Part shown: piece after piece, positions 1 through 10,553 of the stretch | Position numbering within the stretch: the first letter of the stretch is position 1 | Layout of the letters: every line of letters begins with the position of its first letter | Origin: Saccoglossus kowalevskii | Taxonomy: Eukaryota > Hemichordata > Enteropneusta > Harrimaniidae | Direction: 5' to 3' | DNA length: 21,050 nt | Assembly (NCBI RefSeq): GCF_000003605.2 | Contig: NW_003150758.1 | Span: 520,082-541,131 of the forward strand | Translations under genes and position numbers: made by a program | Notes under the pieces: generated by a model | What the model saw: the letters and a program-made list of their open reading frames with translations, nothing else | The model's database searches: none | Told to the model about the DNA's origin: nothing

Positions 1-24
1 GTTGATGAAACGGCCATCATTCAG

Positions 25-143
25 AAATTCCCACTAACTTTTACAAAGGCTACATTGCCATCATGAGCAACGCTTTATCGGAGGCGGCCCGGGACTATGG
101 ATTGAATATTACATGTATAGCGGGGTCAGCTAATGTAGGTCAG
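25..143 (+). CDS. Probable internal exon of an unidentified protein
   Basis: An open frame runs 39 codons from base 27 to 143. It is bounded by an acceptor-like CATTCAG ending at 24 and a strong donor CAG|GTAATT at 143/144. The upstream intron would be phase 1 and the downstream one phase 0. The peptide looks protein-like, with segments such as YKGYIAIMSNALSEAARDYG and a C-terminal IAGSANVGQ. Its base composition is clearly richer in G+C than the AT-rich flanks, as expected of an exon. No start or stop codon of its own is needed, so the rest of the gene must lie upstream and downstream. The family is not recognised and no function is proposed. The neighbouring exons were not found in the window, so this could also be a stranded fragment. 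Confidence 0.42.
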
Positions 144-150
144 GTAATTG

Positions 151-219
151 AATGTTGAGGTAATCGCAAGTCAAGCGAACCGAATGTTGAGGTAATCGCA
201 AGTCAAGCGAACCGAATGT
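151..219. repeat. 32-bp tandem duplication
   Basis: Two essentially identical copies of a 32-bp unit begin at 151 and 183, and the first 5 bases of a third follow at 215. The unit contains GAGGTAATCGCAAGTCAAGC. It begins seven bases past the donor of the candidate exon, so it would lie at the very start of that intron. Confidence 0.9.
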
Positions 220-239
220 CAAGACATTTGGACGTGACA

Positions 240-985
240 ATAACCGAATCGTATGACAATTGAATGTAATAGAATGAACAATGACAAAATAATATTGTAG
301 CAATTACACAATAATGAAATAATTAAGAAATAAAGTTGGAATAATGAAACAATAGCAATAGGATGCTGCAGTAATAACACAATAATGGAATAAGCACAAA
401 ATAATGTTTAAATAAAGACCAAATAACCGAATAATGACCAAATAATAACCAAACGAGTTTCCAAATAAAGACCAAACAACTAAACAATGTTCAAATAATG
501 ACACCAAGCTAATTTTGGCGGTATTCTCACCCCATAGTTTTAATATGTTTATATCATTGATGTGGCTGTTCCAAATAAAGATAATGACACTTTTCCCTCA
601 AAATCTAACAATCCTCTCTTCTGCCAATCGTCGTCTGAATTTCGGTTCTCTATCTCTGGGAATAACACCCGAATCACTCTCTCATCCCTCGAAATATGAG
701 ACATATAGAATTTATTCTGTTGCTCGACTAACTTTAATATCTCCCCGTATTAATTAGCGCCGCTCCTTTTCATAATTTAACCACGGGTTTTATCACTGAT
801 TCACTTTATGCAAATTGAGAAAAAACAACATCAATGAGGATGAACCTGTCAAATATTAGTATTAGTCATGAATGTTGTGCGTCCCAGGGTCTAAATAACG
901 TCGTGCCTCATTACACCTAATCTCTTTAGAATACTTTTAAGCTATGGATCAATTTCTCCCGCCTTCTTTTGTTGGCTCTATCAGA
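240..985. other. AT-rich degenerate simple-repeat region, no gene seen
   Basis: Bases 275-510 are made of loosely repeated words such as AATAATGA, CCAAATAA and AACAATA. This looks like a decayed simple-repeat tract, and short open frames here follow from its biased composition. Bases 510-985 are ordinary AT-rich sequence in which I recognise nothing. Confidence 0.5.
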
Positions 986-990
986 ACCTA

Positions 991-1215
991 TCAGGGGGAC
1001 TGGATTTTTCTCCAAAGATAATCTTGCTTGTTTTCGTTTAAATGTTCATAACATTTCCACGAATTTTGATCATGCGGCTTATCTGCCCATTTAATAAGAT
1101 ATTCTTTCCTATCATTTCTTAGTCGTCCCTTAATAATCTTTTCCATTCCAAAATATTCGATATCCTCACTATTATTTGGCTGGAACATGGACACACAATA
1201 TGACATTATGTGCAA
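991..1215 (-). CDS. Chromodomain fragment, probably from a transposon integrase
   Basis: This minus-strand frame of 74 codons contains a good chromodomain from about residue 20 to 60. The pattern is E-Y-F-x-M-E-K-I-I, a basic turn (GRLRNDRKE), then EYLIKW, then NSW and a short helix ending in HLN. Of the three aromatic cage positions known from HP1, the first (Y) and second (W of IKW) are present. The third, normally F/Y after KG, is replaced by K in the stretch WADKP. Isolated chromodomains of this kind usually form the C-terminus of Ty3/gypsy chromovirus or Polinton-type integrases, and the xNSW ending is reminiscent of those. I saw no integrase core upstream on the same strand, so this is a stranded fragment or a single exon. 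The methionine at 1215 is simply the first in the frame. Confidence 0.55.
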   Translation of the reverse strand: MHIMSYCVSMFQPNNSEDIEYFGMEKIIKGRLRNDRKEYLIKWADKPHDQNSWKCYEHLNENKQDYLWRKIQSP

Positions 1216-1354
1216 TACTTTAAATATAGCCTCGTTAGCAGTACGCAGAGATTATTCTGATATGGTTTTTATGTGTCCGTGTTCGTCTTAGGACTGTACA
1301 GTTGTTGGAAATCAGTTTATATTACACGTATTTCATTGTACCAAATGGACGCAT

Positions 1355-1362
1355 TGACGTCA
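1355..1362. promoter_or_regulatory. Perfect CRE palindrome
   Basis: TGACGTCA is the consensus CREB/ATF site. No transcription start is visible nearby, so it may be chance. Confidence 0.2.
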
Positions 1363-1565
1363 CTAAGAACGGGATTTTAAGTCGTTTGCCTAGGTTTTTT
1401 AATAACAACATAAACTGCATTTTTTTTTTAATCTGGGATTGTCAACTTTAAAACAGAAGGTTCAGTCTATTGTTTTCCATTTGTAATTTCGTTTACTGTT
1501 GTATTGTATTTAACAAATGTGTCTACTAACACACCACTGTTATTGGCCTTATATGACTGTTGTGG

Positions 1566-1675
<110 letters not shown>

Positions 1676-2594
1676 AAAACCATCAGACATGGCAGATCTG
1701 GTTGAATCTGGATATCTGCAATAGTGTCATTTTTAATGTGGTCATATGACCATATATGCCATAAAATATGTTAATCAGATTTCGTGTGCAAAGTTTGTTA
1801 ATGCAACACTAGTTCACATAAATGCACCCCCTGCAACAACACATTGCTGTGACATCAGAAATACGTGGATAGCTGTTGATATTTGTTTATTTTTATCCAG
1901 TCAGCCAATCTAAAATATAGTAGTGGCGGTTTTTCATGGGGCCATTAAAATAACATCACACAAAAGTACATTTACATGAATAAATAGGATAGAATGAAAA
2001 AAATACATGAATAAAAATGGGGGTTGGGGTACTTTTATTGAAATTGTGTATCTATATCAGGAGAAAAATCTCGTAACTAAAATGAGGTACAGTGATTGCA
2101 CATGGTTTGGTACTTTTAAAATTGTCTCTTATGGCCAATGTTCTGCCACAACACGTCAAATCGGAGCAGAAAGAAATAGATGCGTGTTAATGGAAAAACG
2201 TAAACATTTGAAAATAAACGCGATTCTGTAGAGGGCGCCGTATTCGTCAGTGGTCACCTTACATAATAAATGATGTAACGCTGGTGATGTATTAATAGGA
2301 GTCTCGATCAAAGTACAAAGGAACAAGAAGTGCGGGTAGGTAATCTCACTGTCAGCTAATACTGCATAACAAGTAATCTACATATTCTTACCCAGCATGC
2401 AACACGAACATCAGTAATTGTGATTATATAATCTATATAGTCAGATATGAAGAGGACACAGGACCTCAGGACAACAACGTCATATGATCCAATTGTTTTG
2501 ATTGACGTGGGAGTATTTTGTTGTTTGAAATGTGCTATTATGTCCGGGATTCATAAAAAAGCATTCCCGAGCATGAATTTGTGTGAAAATCAGC
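1676..2594. repeat. Interspersed repeat, copy A
   Basis: The sequence from AAAACCATCAGACATGG to about GTGTGAAAATCAG matches 9156-10010 along almost its whole length, with scattered substitutions and small indels. One insertion of about 30 bp near 2524-2553 is absent from copy B. Shared landmarks are CACCCCCTGCAACAACACA, GTAGAGGGCGCCGTA and GGAGTCTCGATCAAAGTACA. No coding frame is conserved between the copies, so this is probably a non-autonomous or fragmentary element. I see no terminal inverted repeats or target duplication and do not assign a class. It begins immediately after the AAAT tract. Confidence 0.9.
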
Positions 2595-3660
2595 GCAAGC
2601 AAAGAACTATTTTTTATAACTACTTAAAACCGCACTTAATATGTCAGGTGACCTTTGAAGACTACAACGCCCTCTATAGGCTTACTTTTGTGTTGAGGTG
2701 TTCACGTTTTTGTGAATACGTATTTCTTCTCCAATGTGTTGTAAAAACTAAAACAGACGTGCATGTACCATGATCAATTGCATTATGGACATTTTTACAG
2801 AAAAATATTTAATAGGATATAAAGTTTACATAATTTCACAACATGCGGAAGTAAATTAATAATGATATTTGATTTCACTCGTTTAACAGTACTGTTATTG
2901 TTAATTGTAAAAAGGGCTGTTTGCCCATTACCATATGGTATGATATTACATACTATGATAGTACACGTATTTAATATTAAGTATTAGTGCATGTATATAC
3001 TATTAGGTGGATAATGGTTAGTTGAAACCAGCATAGAGAATATTTCCAGTAGTGTCCCACCTCGTCTGTGTAAGTCGACCATATATGTGGCGTTCAGTTT
3101 GTTTAGGTATTAAACAATAAGAAATAAAATAAAATGGATAGGACAGTCACTATGTTTGTCTATTGAATGTCGTCTAGCATTAAATAATGTTAGGCCCGGA
3201 AAACAAATTTTAGTTTGATTATTTTTAACTAATGTGTGTGGTAAGAAGAATAAAAATGTCTGACCTTTCAGTCTTTAAAATTGTATATAGGCTACTGACC
3301 ATTTCTTGTCTATCTCTTTATTATCTATCTCTGTTTTATTAATGTCATTTCTTGCGGCTTCCTTGTCGTAGGTAAAAAACAGATGATTTGTGATCGTCAA
3401 ATTAAGTTTTCGTTAAGGCTGTATTATACAATGCGGGTAATATACATGAAAATAACATGAAATTGGAAAACGTGTTGTGCGAATAACTTCAGCCCCCTGT
3501 CGTTAATTATCACTTTATATTTAGTAACGTATGACGGACACATGGGTGAAATAAAATATTGTTAAACGAATTCGTTATAAGGAGAGTGCCCTAATAAAAC
3601 CGTTTATGATAAATATGCAAATGACGTATAGAATGCCCAGACGTTATATATGTTAAACAT
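2595..3660. other. Intergenic AT-rich region upstream of the oxidase gene
   Basis: No gene is recognised. A perfect 12-bp palindrome, TACCATATGGTA, lies at 2929-2940. The sequence is otherwise AT-rich and without clear repeats. Confidence 0.5.
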
Positions 3661-3674
3661 ACCCAGTTTTTGTC

Positions 3675-3684
3675 TATATATAAA
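3675..3684 (+). promoter_or_regulatory. TATA box of the oxidase gene
   Basis: TATATATAAA lies 116 bp before the start codon. An initiator-like ACAGTTG about 30 bp downstream (near 3705) would be the transcription start, giving a 5' leader of about 95 bases. Spacing and position fit a core promoter. A possible acceptor (TTTGCAG ending at 3797) just before the ATG leaves open a 5' untranslated intron instead. Confidence 0.45.
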
Positions 3685-3799
3685 TTTAAATTTTCTAAAA
3701 ATATACAGTTGTCTGGAGTGTGCATTGCTTTCAATATTGAGGTGCTGAAGCGTTATTTAATTGTATTTTCCAGTTTTCAAAGAGTTTTGATTTGCAGTC

Positions 3800-3925
3800 A
3801 TGGATGGAGTAGTATATGACTTGTGTATTGTTGGAGCTGGTCTTATCGGTTCTGCTGCAGCTAGACATGCAACTATTATATCACCAGCTGCTAAAATTTG
3901 CTTAATTGGACCCAAAGAACCTGTG
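3800..3925 (+). CDS. Oxidase exon 1 (residues 1-42)
   Basis: Encodes the ATG and the FAD-binding beta-alpha-beta start DLCIVGAGLIGSAAARHA. It ends CCTGTG|GTAAGC, intron phase 0. The start context has G at -3 and G at +4. Confidence 0.93.
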
Positions 3926-6900
3926 GTAAGCAGTACAGTATTTTAAAAGCCCATGCACTGGGCACAATTAGAGTTCAAAGGTAGAAAATTGATATCTGCC
4001 TTACATTATTACACCATATCATTTTTTCACATTTTGTTATACTAATTTACCATATCATATCCATTCCCAATACTGGTTTATCAATTCAATACTGATATAT
4101 TATCCAGTTCTCATTTTTACCGATTGAAATCCAGAGCTTAGGATTGGAACGGCATGATTTCTAATGTAGACTTTCCTGTTTATTAGTAAAGTATCTCTAT
4201 GTATTCTCTTTATCTGCTCTGTGGTTTGTCATCACCCTAACACGACATCTTCAACCATTATGCTTTTAGTAGTACACTGTCGCTGAATGCTATAACATAT
4301 GTTCTGCCACAAAAACATCATTCACCATATACCTGTTCATCAAATATATCTTTCAACACTTGAATGATATTCATCCACTATTTATCACACCTTTCACCAT
4401 ATTGTTCATACAGTATTCCATGATATCAATTCATATCGTATATGATCTATATATTGTGGTGTGCATTCGTCAGATAATATTATATCTTTTCACAATCGGA
4501 TATGATATCAATTCACCTTATCATAAATATTCACCGTGGTATGTCATCTATTCATCATGCTGTGATATCTATTCACCATATCATGATATACACCTCATTA
4601 TCAGCATTGTTACATACATAGGTTATTGAATGAAAGCTACCTGTACAAAGGTTTGAGGTCACAGAGTGCGAGCTTGTAACATTGCTGCAGTCATGTTGAT
4701 TATATGTTTATTTTATTATACATCTCGCCACGTATATTTGTTGGTCTCACTCATGCCCCTAGCTAAAAAGGAAGCCAATACAAATGCATGAATGACAGAA
4801 TGAATGACTGTATGTCTGTTTATCGTGTTTTATTTTGTATCCTCAAAACAGTTTGATCTAACACTAAGAAATACTTTATTTTACCTAGAATACTTTATTT
4901 TATGTTTGGCTGTTTTGTGTGAAGTTTATTTTCACTGATTTGGGAAAATAAACATTTTCACTTATACAGTGAAAATAGCGAATATAAATTGCATGTGAAT
5001 TTCGGTATTTTGATTCTATGAACAGCATTAGCAATGCTGAGGCAAACAATTATTGTGTGTTGATTGTTCTGTAAACGTCAAATAACATTGCATTCAGTTT
5101 ACACAGGAATACTTTAGCATCTCTAGTTTCAGTTCAGATTCTGATAAGGAAAGTTACATATAATCAATGCAACTTTCGCTACAAAACTTGTATGCAGATT
5201 TTATGTTTTCAACTGCTCCTTCTAAATGACAACGGCGACATTTCAACTTAGATTATAACATTGACATCCTGCTATTTGGTGGAAATGGCCCAGCCATGTT
5301 ATATGAAATATAGCAATGGGTGCACGTTGAATTGAATTGATTCATTTCATTTTAGAATCTCGCAGAAAACCCTGAACGCACCATCTGTTCTTCTCATTAT
5401 GACGAAGGACGTTTAGTAAAAACGATGAGGTCAGATTCAGTGTGGGCTGTGTTAGATAACAGATCAATATCACGATATGAGGGAATTCAACAACAAACTG
5501 GTATGTCTTGCTATTTATTTTTGTTTCTTCCATCTATCTATTTGATAATGATATAGATAATATCATAATATAAACCCCTAATTATTTAAAGATATTTTAA
5601 TATTAAGGTATAATATTTTATGTTAATTTAATGCAGAAATCAAGTTGAAATTAGTTTGTACTTTAATAAACAAATATGATATTCAGTTTATACAGCGTAC
5701 ATGGTGCGTCTTGAAAGAAGTCGCGGTTTGATTGTTATTCCCCTAATATTTAGCGACCATTACATAATCTTATAGAAACTATTTTATATAATTGTTTTCT
5801 GCAGGAACACGCTTTTTCACAGATGTTGGCTTTATGATGATTAGTCTGAAGGAGGGACATAAATACACTTCAGTTATGAAAGACATTGCAGTGAGATTTG
5901 GAAAGAAATTTGACATTCTTGATAAAACTGAACTCACTGAGCGGTATGATTATCTGTCGATGCGCCCAAACGACGAGGCCATACTTGAGTTAAAACATGC
6001 TGGATACGTCAGTGGAAGGAAACAGGTATTAGCACAGCAAACTGCTGCTCGACAGCAAGGATGTGTCATCATTGACGACATCATTAATCATGTGATCGAA
6101 TGTAACCAATCAACTGTCAGCAATGTGATGAAGTTAACTACAGATAAAGGCCACACCATCCGTGCTAGGAAAGTGCTGTTAACTACAGGAGCTTTCACGT
6201 CATTCAGACATCTGTTACCACCTGGCAAGGAGTTAGACGTTACACTATATTCTAAGACTCAGGCCTTTGCAGAGCTTACACCAGAAGATGCCAAGAGATT
6301 GACAGACATGCCAACTATAGCGCGGAAATATACAAAAGAAGGAAAACATGATCTTTACATGTTGCCGCCAATTAAATACCCCAACGGTAGGATTTAGTTC
6401 GACTTTTTTATAATATAAAGCCAATATATGGATTGCCATTTAATTGAACGCAATTAATCGTCAATCCTCGATTGTAATACATTTTAAATACAATTTAATT
6501 AAAGTCATTTATAATAGAATGCAATTTAATTACAGTTTTATATAGTTAAAATAACTTAATTACAATGAAATTTAATTTATCTTGTCATCAGTGAAGTGAT
6601 AGCGCGGTACACAGTATCAACTTTGGCCAAAAACATGAAATGCAAAGTGACGTAAGGCCGGTGGTCGTTGCGAATTTCATGTAAAAAAAATAATGCATTT
6701 CACACGGGTTGTCTACGTCGCTACGAGTCTCATATCACAAAAGATTAGAAGTGAGACATGTGTCAGTTTGGCATAAAAGACCCACCCTATAACATGTAAA
6801 ATCGTCCATGTCTACAGATTGTGTTAAATAAAGTAAATACATAGGTTGTTCCAGGAGGGAGCATACATTGTTAATGGTTGTCATGTTGCAGCAAAACATT

Positions 6901-8184
6901 AGTGTTTCACCCATGCGTTTCTGTATACTCACAAAGTTCACATCTTGCTGTCATATGTAACCACATGTAGTGTTGTTTTAGCGTGTTTGTCATGTTTTAC
7001 AGAAGTAACAATTATGTAGGTGTATTCATTTTATTTTCACCAATCTACCAATCTTAACCTATTTCACGCAGCAAGATTGTGGCTGGTCATGTGATAAACA
7101 TGGTGGGTGGTGATTTCAACTGCACGTTTGATCTAGATATAGACTAATGAAATCAGAAACCGAGTATAACATGCACCTGTGCAACAATAGACATTAATAA
7201 TGGGTCAGGGCATTTTTCTTCTATGGTAATATTCACATAAATCCCAATGACATTAAGCTAGATAAAGAAATTCAACAAAAATGCTTGCTGTCTGCGTGAC
7301 CTTCTTTATTAAATAGGAGGGGGAGAAAGTAGCCCAGATTGCCATCAGAGGCGATGACAGACCTGCAGCATACAGCTACCTATCCCGCGTCGAATTAACA
7401 ATAGCGTTGAAGTGTCTGTAGTGTCAAAATATAATGCAATATTATGCAGTATGCTATGATACATTGTAACCAATGATACTCTGATTGTTTACATAGTTGA
7501 TTTTGTTTACAGGTAAATATTATCTAAAGATTGGACATGGTGCTAAATTCAACACTGTACTCAACACAGAGAAAGAAGTAGCAGACTGGTTCCGCACTGA
7601 GGGACACGCGTCAGCACATAAACCTCTCTTAGATATGATGTTTGATATCGTCAAAGGTAGGTAGTTGAACTTCCTGCATGTTTTAGAAAAATGTTAATTA
7701 GAGTATATGTAAAAAAAGTTTCACTTAGTTAAATACGCATGTTTGATGACACTAACATCACAGCTACTAACTCGATGCAAATCAACATTTTACAGGATTA
7801 ATATGATATTGTGTACATTAATTAAGATAATTTACATACATACTGATTATTGTGCATATATGTTATCTTTGTTAAAATAACTGTCAACATATCATGCATA
7901 TTCATTGTCTAATATACATGCTCAATGTTTTACCAGGAGTGAAGCCAGTGTCAACACATGGTGGTTCTTGCGTTATAACAACTACACCGACTGGCCATGT
8001 GTACTGTGATATGGTGACACCTACACTGGGAGTGGCAGTTGGTGGTAATGGAGGCGGTGCTAGTGCAGCTGATGAGATTGGAAATATGGCAGCCCGGATG
8101 ATGATTGCTGGGAAATGGGATCACGATTTGTCTCCTGATAGTTTTAGAGTAAAATTCAAAAATAAAGCCAGTTCATTGCAGTGA
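3800..8184 (+). CDS. FAD-dependent amine oxidase, monomeric sarcosine oxidase-like (five exons, 414 aa)
   Basis: Exons 3800-3925, 5356-5500, 5805-6386, 7513-7656 and 7937-8184 join to 1245 nt, one open frame of 414 residues. All introns are GT-AG, with phases 0, 1, 1, 1. An in-frame TGA just upstream (3788) fixes the ATG. The DAO fold shows in the N-terminal Rossmann motif GAGLIG (residues 12-17) and SSHYDEGR in exon 2. YLKIGHG in exon 4 places K290 at the position of the oxygen-activating lysine of bacterial sarcosine oxidase (K265). GSCVITTTP in exon 5 places C344 at the cysteine that binds FAD covalently (C315). The family oxidises N-methyl or cyclic secondary amines to imines and releases H2O2. 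The usual glycine loop near the C-terminus is replaced by GGNGGGASAADEIG (368-381), so the substrate may differ. The protein ends SLQ, not a canonical peroxisomal signal, and has no signal peptide. It could equally be annotated as PIPOX-like or N-methyltryptophan oxidase-like. Confidence 0.93.
4315..4600. repeat. Degenerate ATTCACCATATCAT tandem repeat
   Basis: Words related to GATATCAATTCACCTTATCAT recur many times with heavy substitution and variable spacing of roughly 18-30 bp. Looser versions run back to about 4000. It looks like an old, decayed minisatellite inside intron 1. Confidence 0.6.
4954..4976. repeat. Small hairpin
   Basis: ATTTTCACT and AGTGAAAAT form a perfect 9-bp stem around a 5-base loop. 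Another ATTTTCACTG at 4928-4937 could pair with the same right arm instead. Function unknown. Confidence 0.45.
5356..5500 (+). CDS. Oxidase exon 2 (residues 43-91)
   Basis: Acceptor TTTTAG|AAT and donor ACTG|GTATGT, phase 1. It carries SSHYDEGR, typical of this oxidase family, followed by a conserved segment with W and RY residues. It joins in frame to exon 3 through a split glycine codon. Confidence 0.92.
5805..6386 (+). CDS. Oxidase exon 3 (residues 91-285)
   Basis: The largest exon, 582 nt. Acceptor TTTTCTGCAG, donor AACG|GTAGGA, phase 1. It encodes RFFTDVGFMMI, the central substrate-domain strands and the conserved KVLLTTGAF segment, where the FAD domain re-forms. It ends at PNG. Confidence 0.93.
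6387..7512 (+). other. Oxidase intron 3 (1126 bp)
   Basis: Donor GTAGGA, acceptor TTTTGTTTACAG. At about 6436-6590 it holds several degenerate copies of CAATTTAATTA. The rest shows no gene or repeat that I recognise. Confidence 0.9.
7513..7656 (+). CDS. Oxidase exon 4 (residues 285-333)
   Basis: Acceptor TTTACAG, donor AAAG|GTAGGT, phase 1. It contains YYLKIGHG, with K290 at the oxygen-activating lysine position of sarcosine oxidase. Confidence 0.92.
7937..8184 (+). CDS. Oxidase exon 5 with stop codon (residues 333-414)
   Basis: Acceptor TTTTACCAG. It carries GSCVITTTP with the predicted FAD-linking C344, the glycine-rich loop GGNGGGASAADEIG, and the terminal helix followed by LSPDSFR, common at the end of this family. 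Stop TGA at 8182-8184. Confidence 0.93.
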
Positions 8185-8334
8185 TTTGAAAAACACGTGA
8201 TTGGGAGTGGCCGATCATTTATAAATTAGGTTCGTTGCGAATAGTACTATATATTCTATTCATTCGTGAATGCAATAGTTCATTTGAGTTTAATAATTTT
8301 GACAGTCTAGTTTTGATCTCAAATATTGCATTTG

Positions 8335-8340
8335 ATTAAA
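8335..8340 (+). terminator. Candidate polyadenylation signal ATTAAA
   Basis: The common variant signal, 150 bases past the oxidase stop codon and the first good candidate on this strand. Confidence 0.4.
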
Positions 8341-9155
8341 GACGCAGCAATTGTTGCTATTACAGATATACTTTTACGTACTGACTGACAAGCTTGTAAT
8401 CTTCATACAGATTGTTTCACTCTGTATATGTGTTTATGATGCTGGTATATTACAAGTGCCACCAATAACCTGGAGACCAAATCTGAATACAGTGTACCAA
8501 CCGAGTGTTTTCGTCATAACTTCCCTTAATTTGAAGTAGCTTTGAGTGACCAAGCGCATATGTGATATATGGGCAGCTGACAATGTATGCCACCACGTGT
8601 AATAATATAATTCGTAAAACATTGCCACCTGCAACAAATCACCCTATACCGTCATTTCATCACGATGTGGAGGTGCTAAAATCACTTTTGTATTTTTATT
8701 CAATGTATCTTCGGGAAACTTATGCGGGTGTATTGAATCACTTTTATCATAAAATGTGTTTTGAGTCATGTGTTGTATCAATTTGAATCACGGGATTTGC
8801 CTTATACAAAGACATGTTACTAGAGATAGACAGGCAGGCAGATTGACTCAGACAGATTCGGACATATACATCGGACCTGGTCCACTTGTTTGCTCTCTGG
8901 ACTTGGCCGTTTGGCCAACGCCCAAATACAACTTTTGTACTCTATGCTTCGTTTTTCATCCGAATAAAGACCACCAGTTCATACCACTCTGCGCCACAGT
9001 TTAAATTCATTATTGACACAATGTACCTTATTGCGTATTATATAACCTAAAGCTATCATGGCCAGGGAGAGGGCTAAAACAGCATACTGTAAAGAAAGTA
9101 AAGAAAATTGGTCTTTGTTCTGAGCCATACAAGTGAAAGCAATGTGGCACGACAA
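8341..9155. other. Intergenic region, no gene recognised
   Basis: Short open frames occur on both strands but none has a recognisable family or a convincing exon structure. One minus-strand stretch at about 9002-9160 encodes a hydrophobic segment (LSLQYAVLALSLAMIALG), but it runs on into repeat copy B and is probably fortuitous. Confidence 0.5.
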
Positions 9156-10010
9156 AAAAACCATCAGACATGGTAGATCTGGTTGAACCTCGTTATCTGC
9201 AATAGTGCCATGATATGAATGCATATTTAATGAGGTCATATGATCATATATACCATTAAATATGTTAATCAGATTTGGTGTGCAAAGTTTTTTAATGTAA
9301 CACTGGTTCACATAAATGCACCCCCTGCAACAACACATTGCTGTGACATCAGAAATACGTGGATAGCTGTTGATATTTGTTTATTGTTATCAAGTCAATC
9401 TACAATATAGTACAGTTACAGAATAAATAGGATAGAATGAATAAAATACATGAATAAAAATAGAGGTTGAAGTACTTTCATTGAAATTGTGGATCTATCT
9501 CAGAAGAGAAATCTCGTATCTTAAATGAGGTATAGTGATTGCACAGGGTTTGATACTTTTAAAATTGTCTCTCATTGCTAATCTTCTACCGCAACACGTC
9601 AAATCGGAGAAGAAAGAAATAGATGCGTGTTCATGTAAAAACGTAAACATATGAAAACAAACGCGAATCTGTAGAGGGCGCCGTACTCGTCTCGTCAGTG
9701 GTAACCTGACATAATACATGATGTAACGCTGGTGATGTATTAATAGGAGTCTCGATCAAAGTACAAAGAAACAAGAAGTGCGGGTAGGTAATCTCACTGT
9801 CAGCTAATACTGCATAACAATTGATCTACGTATTTTTACCCAGCATGCAACACAAACACCGGTAATTGTGCTTATATAATCTATATAGCCACATATATAG
9901 ACGGCGCAGGAGCTCAGGACAACAACGTGACATGATCAGATTGTTTTGAGGGGCGTGGAAGTATTTTGTTGTAAAAAGCATTCCCGAGCATGATTTTGTG
10001 TGAAAATCAG
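9156..10010. repeat. Interspersed repeat, copy B
   Basis: Direct-orientation homologue of 1676-2594. It starts with the same CCATCAGACATGG and ends at GTGTGAAAATCAG. It lacks about 30 bp present in copy A near its right end (after GTATTTTGTTGT). No open frame is shared with copy A. It continues straight into copy C. Confidence 0.9.
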
Positions 10011-10368
10011 AATTACGTATATAGCTATTGATATTTGTTAATTGTTATCCCGTCAGACAATCTACAATATAGTAGTGGCTGTTTTTCACGTGGCCATAAA
10101 AATAACATCACACAAAAATGCATTCACATGAATAAATAGGATATGATGAATAAAATATATGAATAAAATTGAGGGTTAGTGGACTTTCATTGAAATTGTG
10201 TATCTATATCAGGTGAGAAATCACGTATAAGATACAGTGATAGCACAGGGTTTGATACTTTTATAATTGTCTCTCATTGCTAATCTTCTGCCGCAACACG
10301 TCAAATCGGAGAAGAAAGAAATAGTTGCGTGTTGATGGAAAAACGTAAACTTTTGAAAACAAACGCGA
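10006..10368. repeat. Interspersed repeat, copy C (partial)
   Basis: Homologous to 1855-2224 of copy A. It begins inside the element at ATCAGAATTACGTATATAGC (copy A: ATCAGAAATACGTGGATAGC) and stops at AAACGCGAAG, just before the GTAGAGGGCGCC landmark. It has small deletions relative to A and B. It lies head to tail behind copy B without a spacer. Confidence 0.88.
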
Positions 10369-10553
10369 AGATGATGTCTCCGGTCATGAGCAGAGTTTGC
10401 TGTGTTAATGTTAAAAAAGAATCCGTGTCGTGGTAACCCTTGACGATGTTTGCATGGAGAATTCCATGCTAATTAGCTAAACGAGAAAGTTTGTTTTTTT
10501 GCATGTGTTCAGATTTCGACAACTCCAGAACCAATATGTGCATGTCCATATAC

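Larger units (their letters stand above)
3926..5355 (+). other. Oxidase intron 1 (1430 bp)
   Basis: Donor GTAAGC, acceptor CATTTCATTTTAG. It contains the degenerate satellite at about 4315-4600 and a small hairpin near 4954-4976. No coding sequence is recognised. Confidence 0.9.

Noticed and set aside
304-507. Minus-strand hydrophobic open frame
   Set aside because: It is the reading of an AATAATGA/CCAAATAA-type degenerate repeat; the composition alone explains it.
8979-9338. 119-codon minus-strand frame with a membrane-like segment
   Set aside because: More than half of it lies in interspersed repeat copy B, and the frame is not conserved in copy A.
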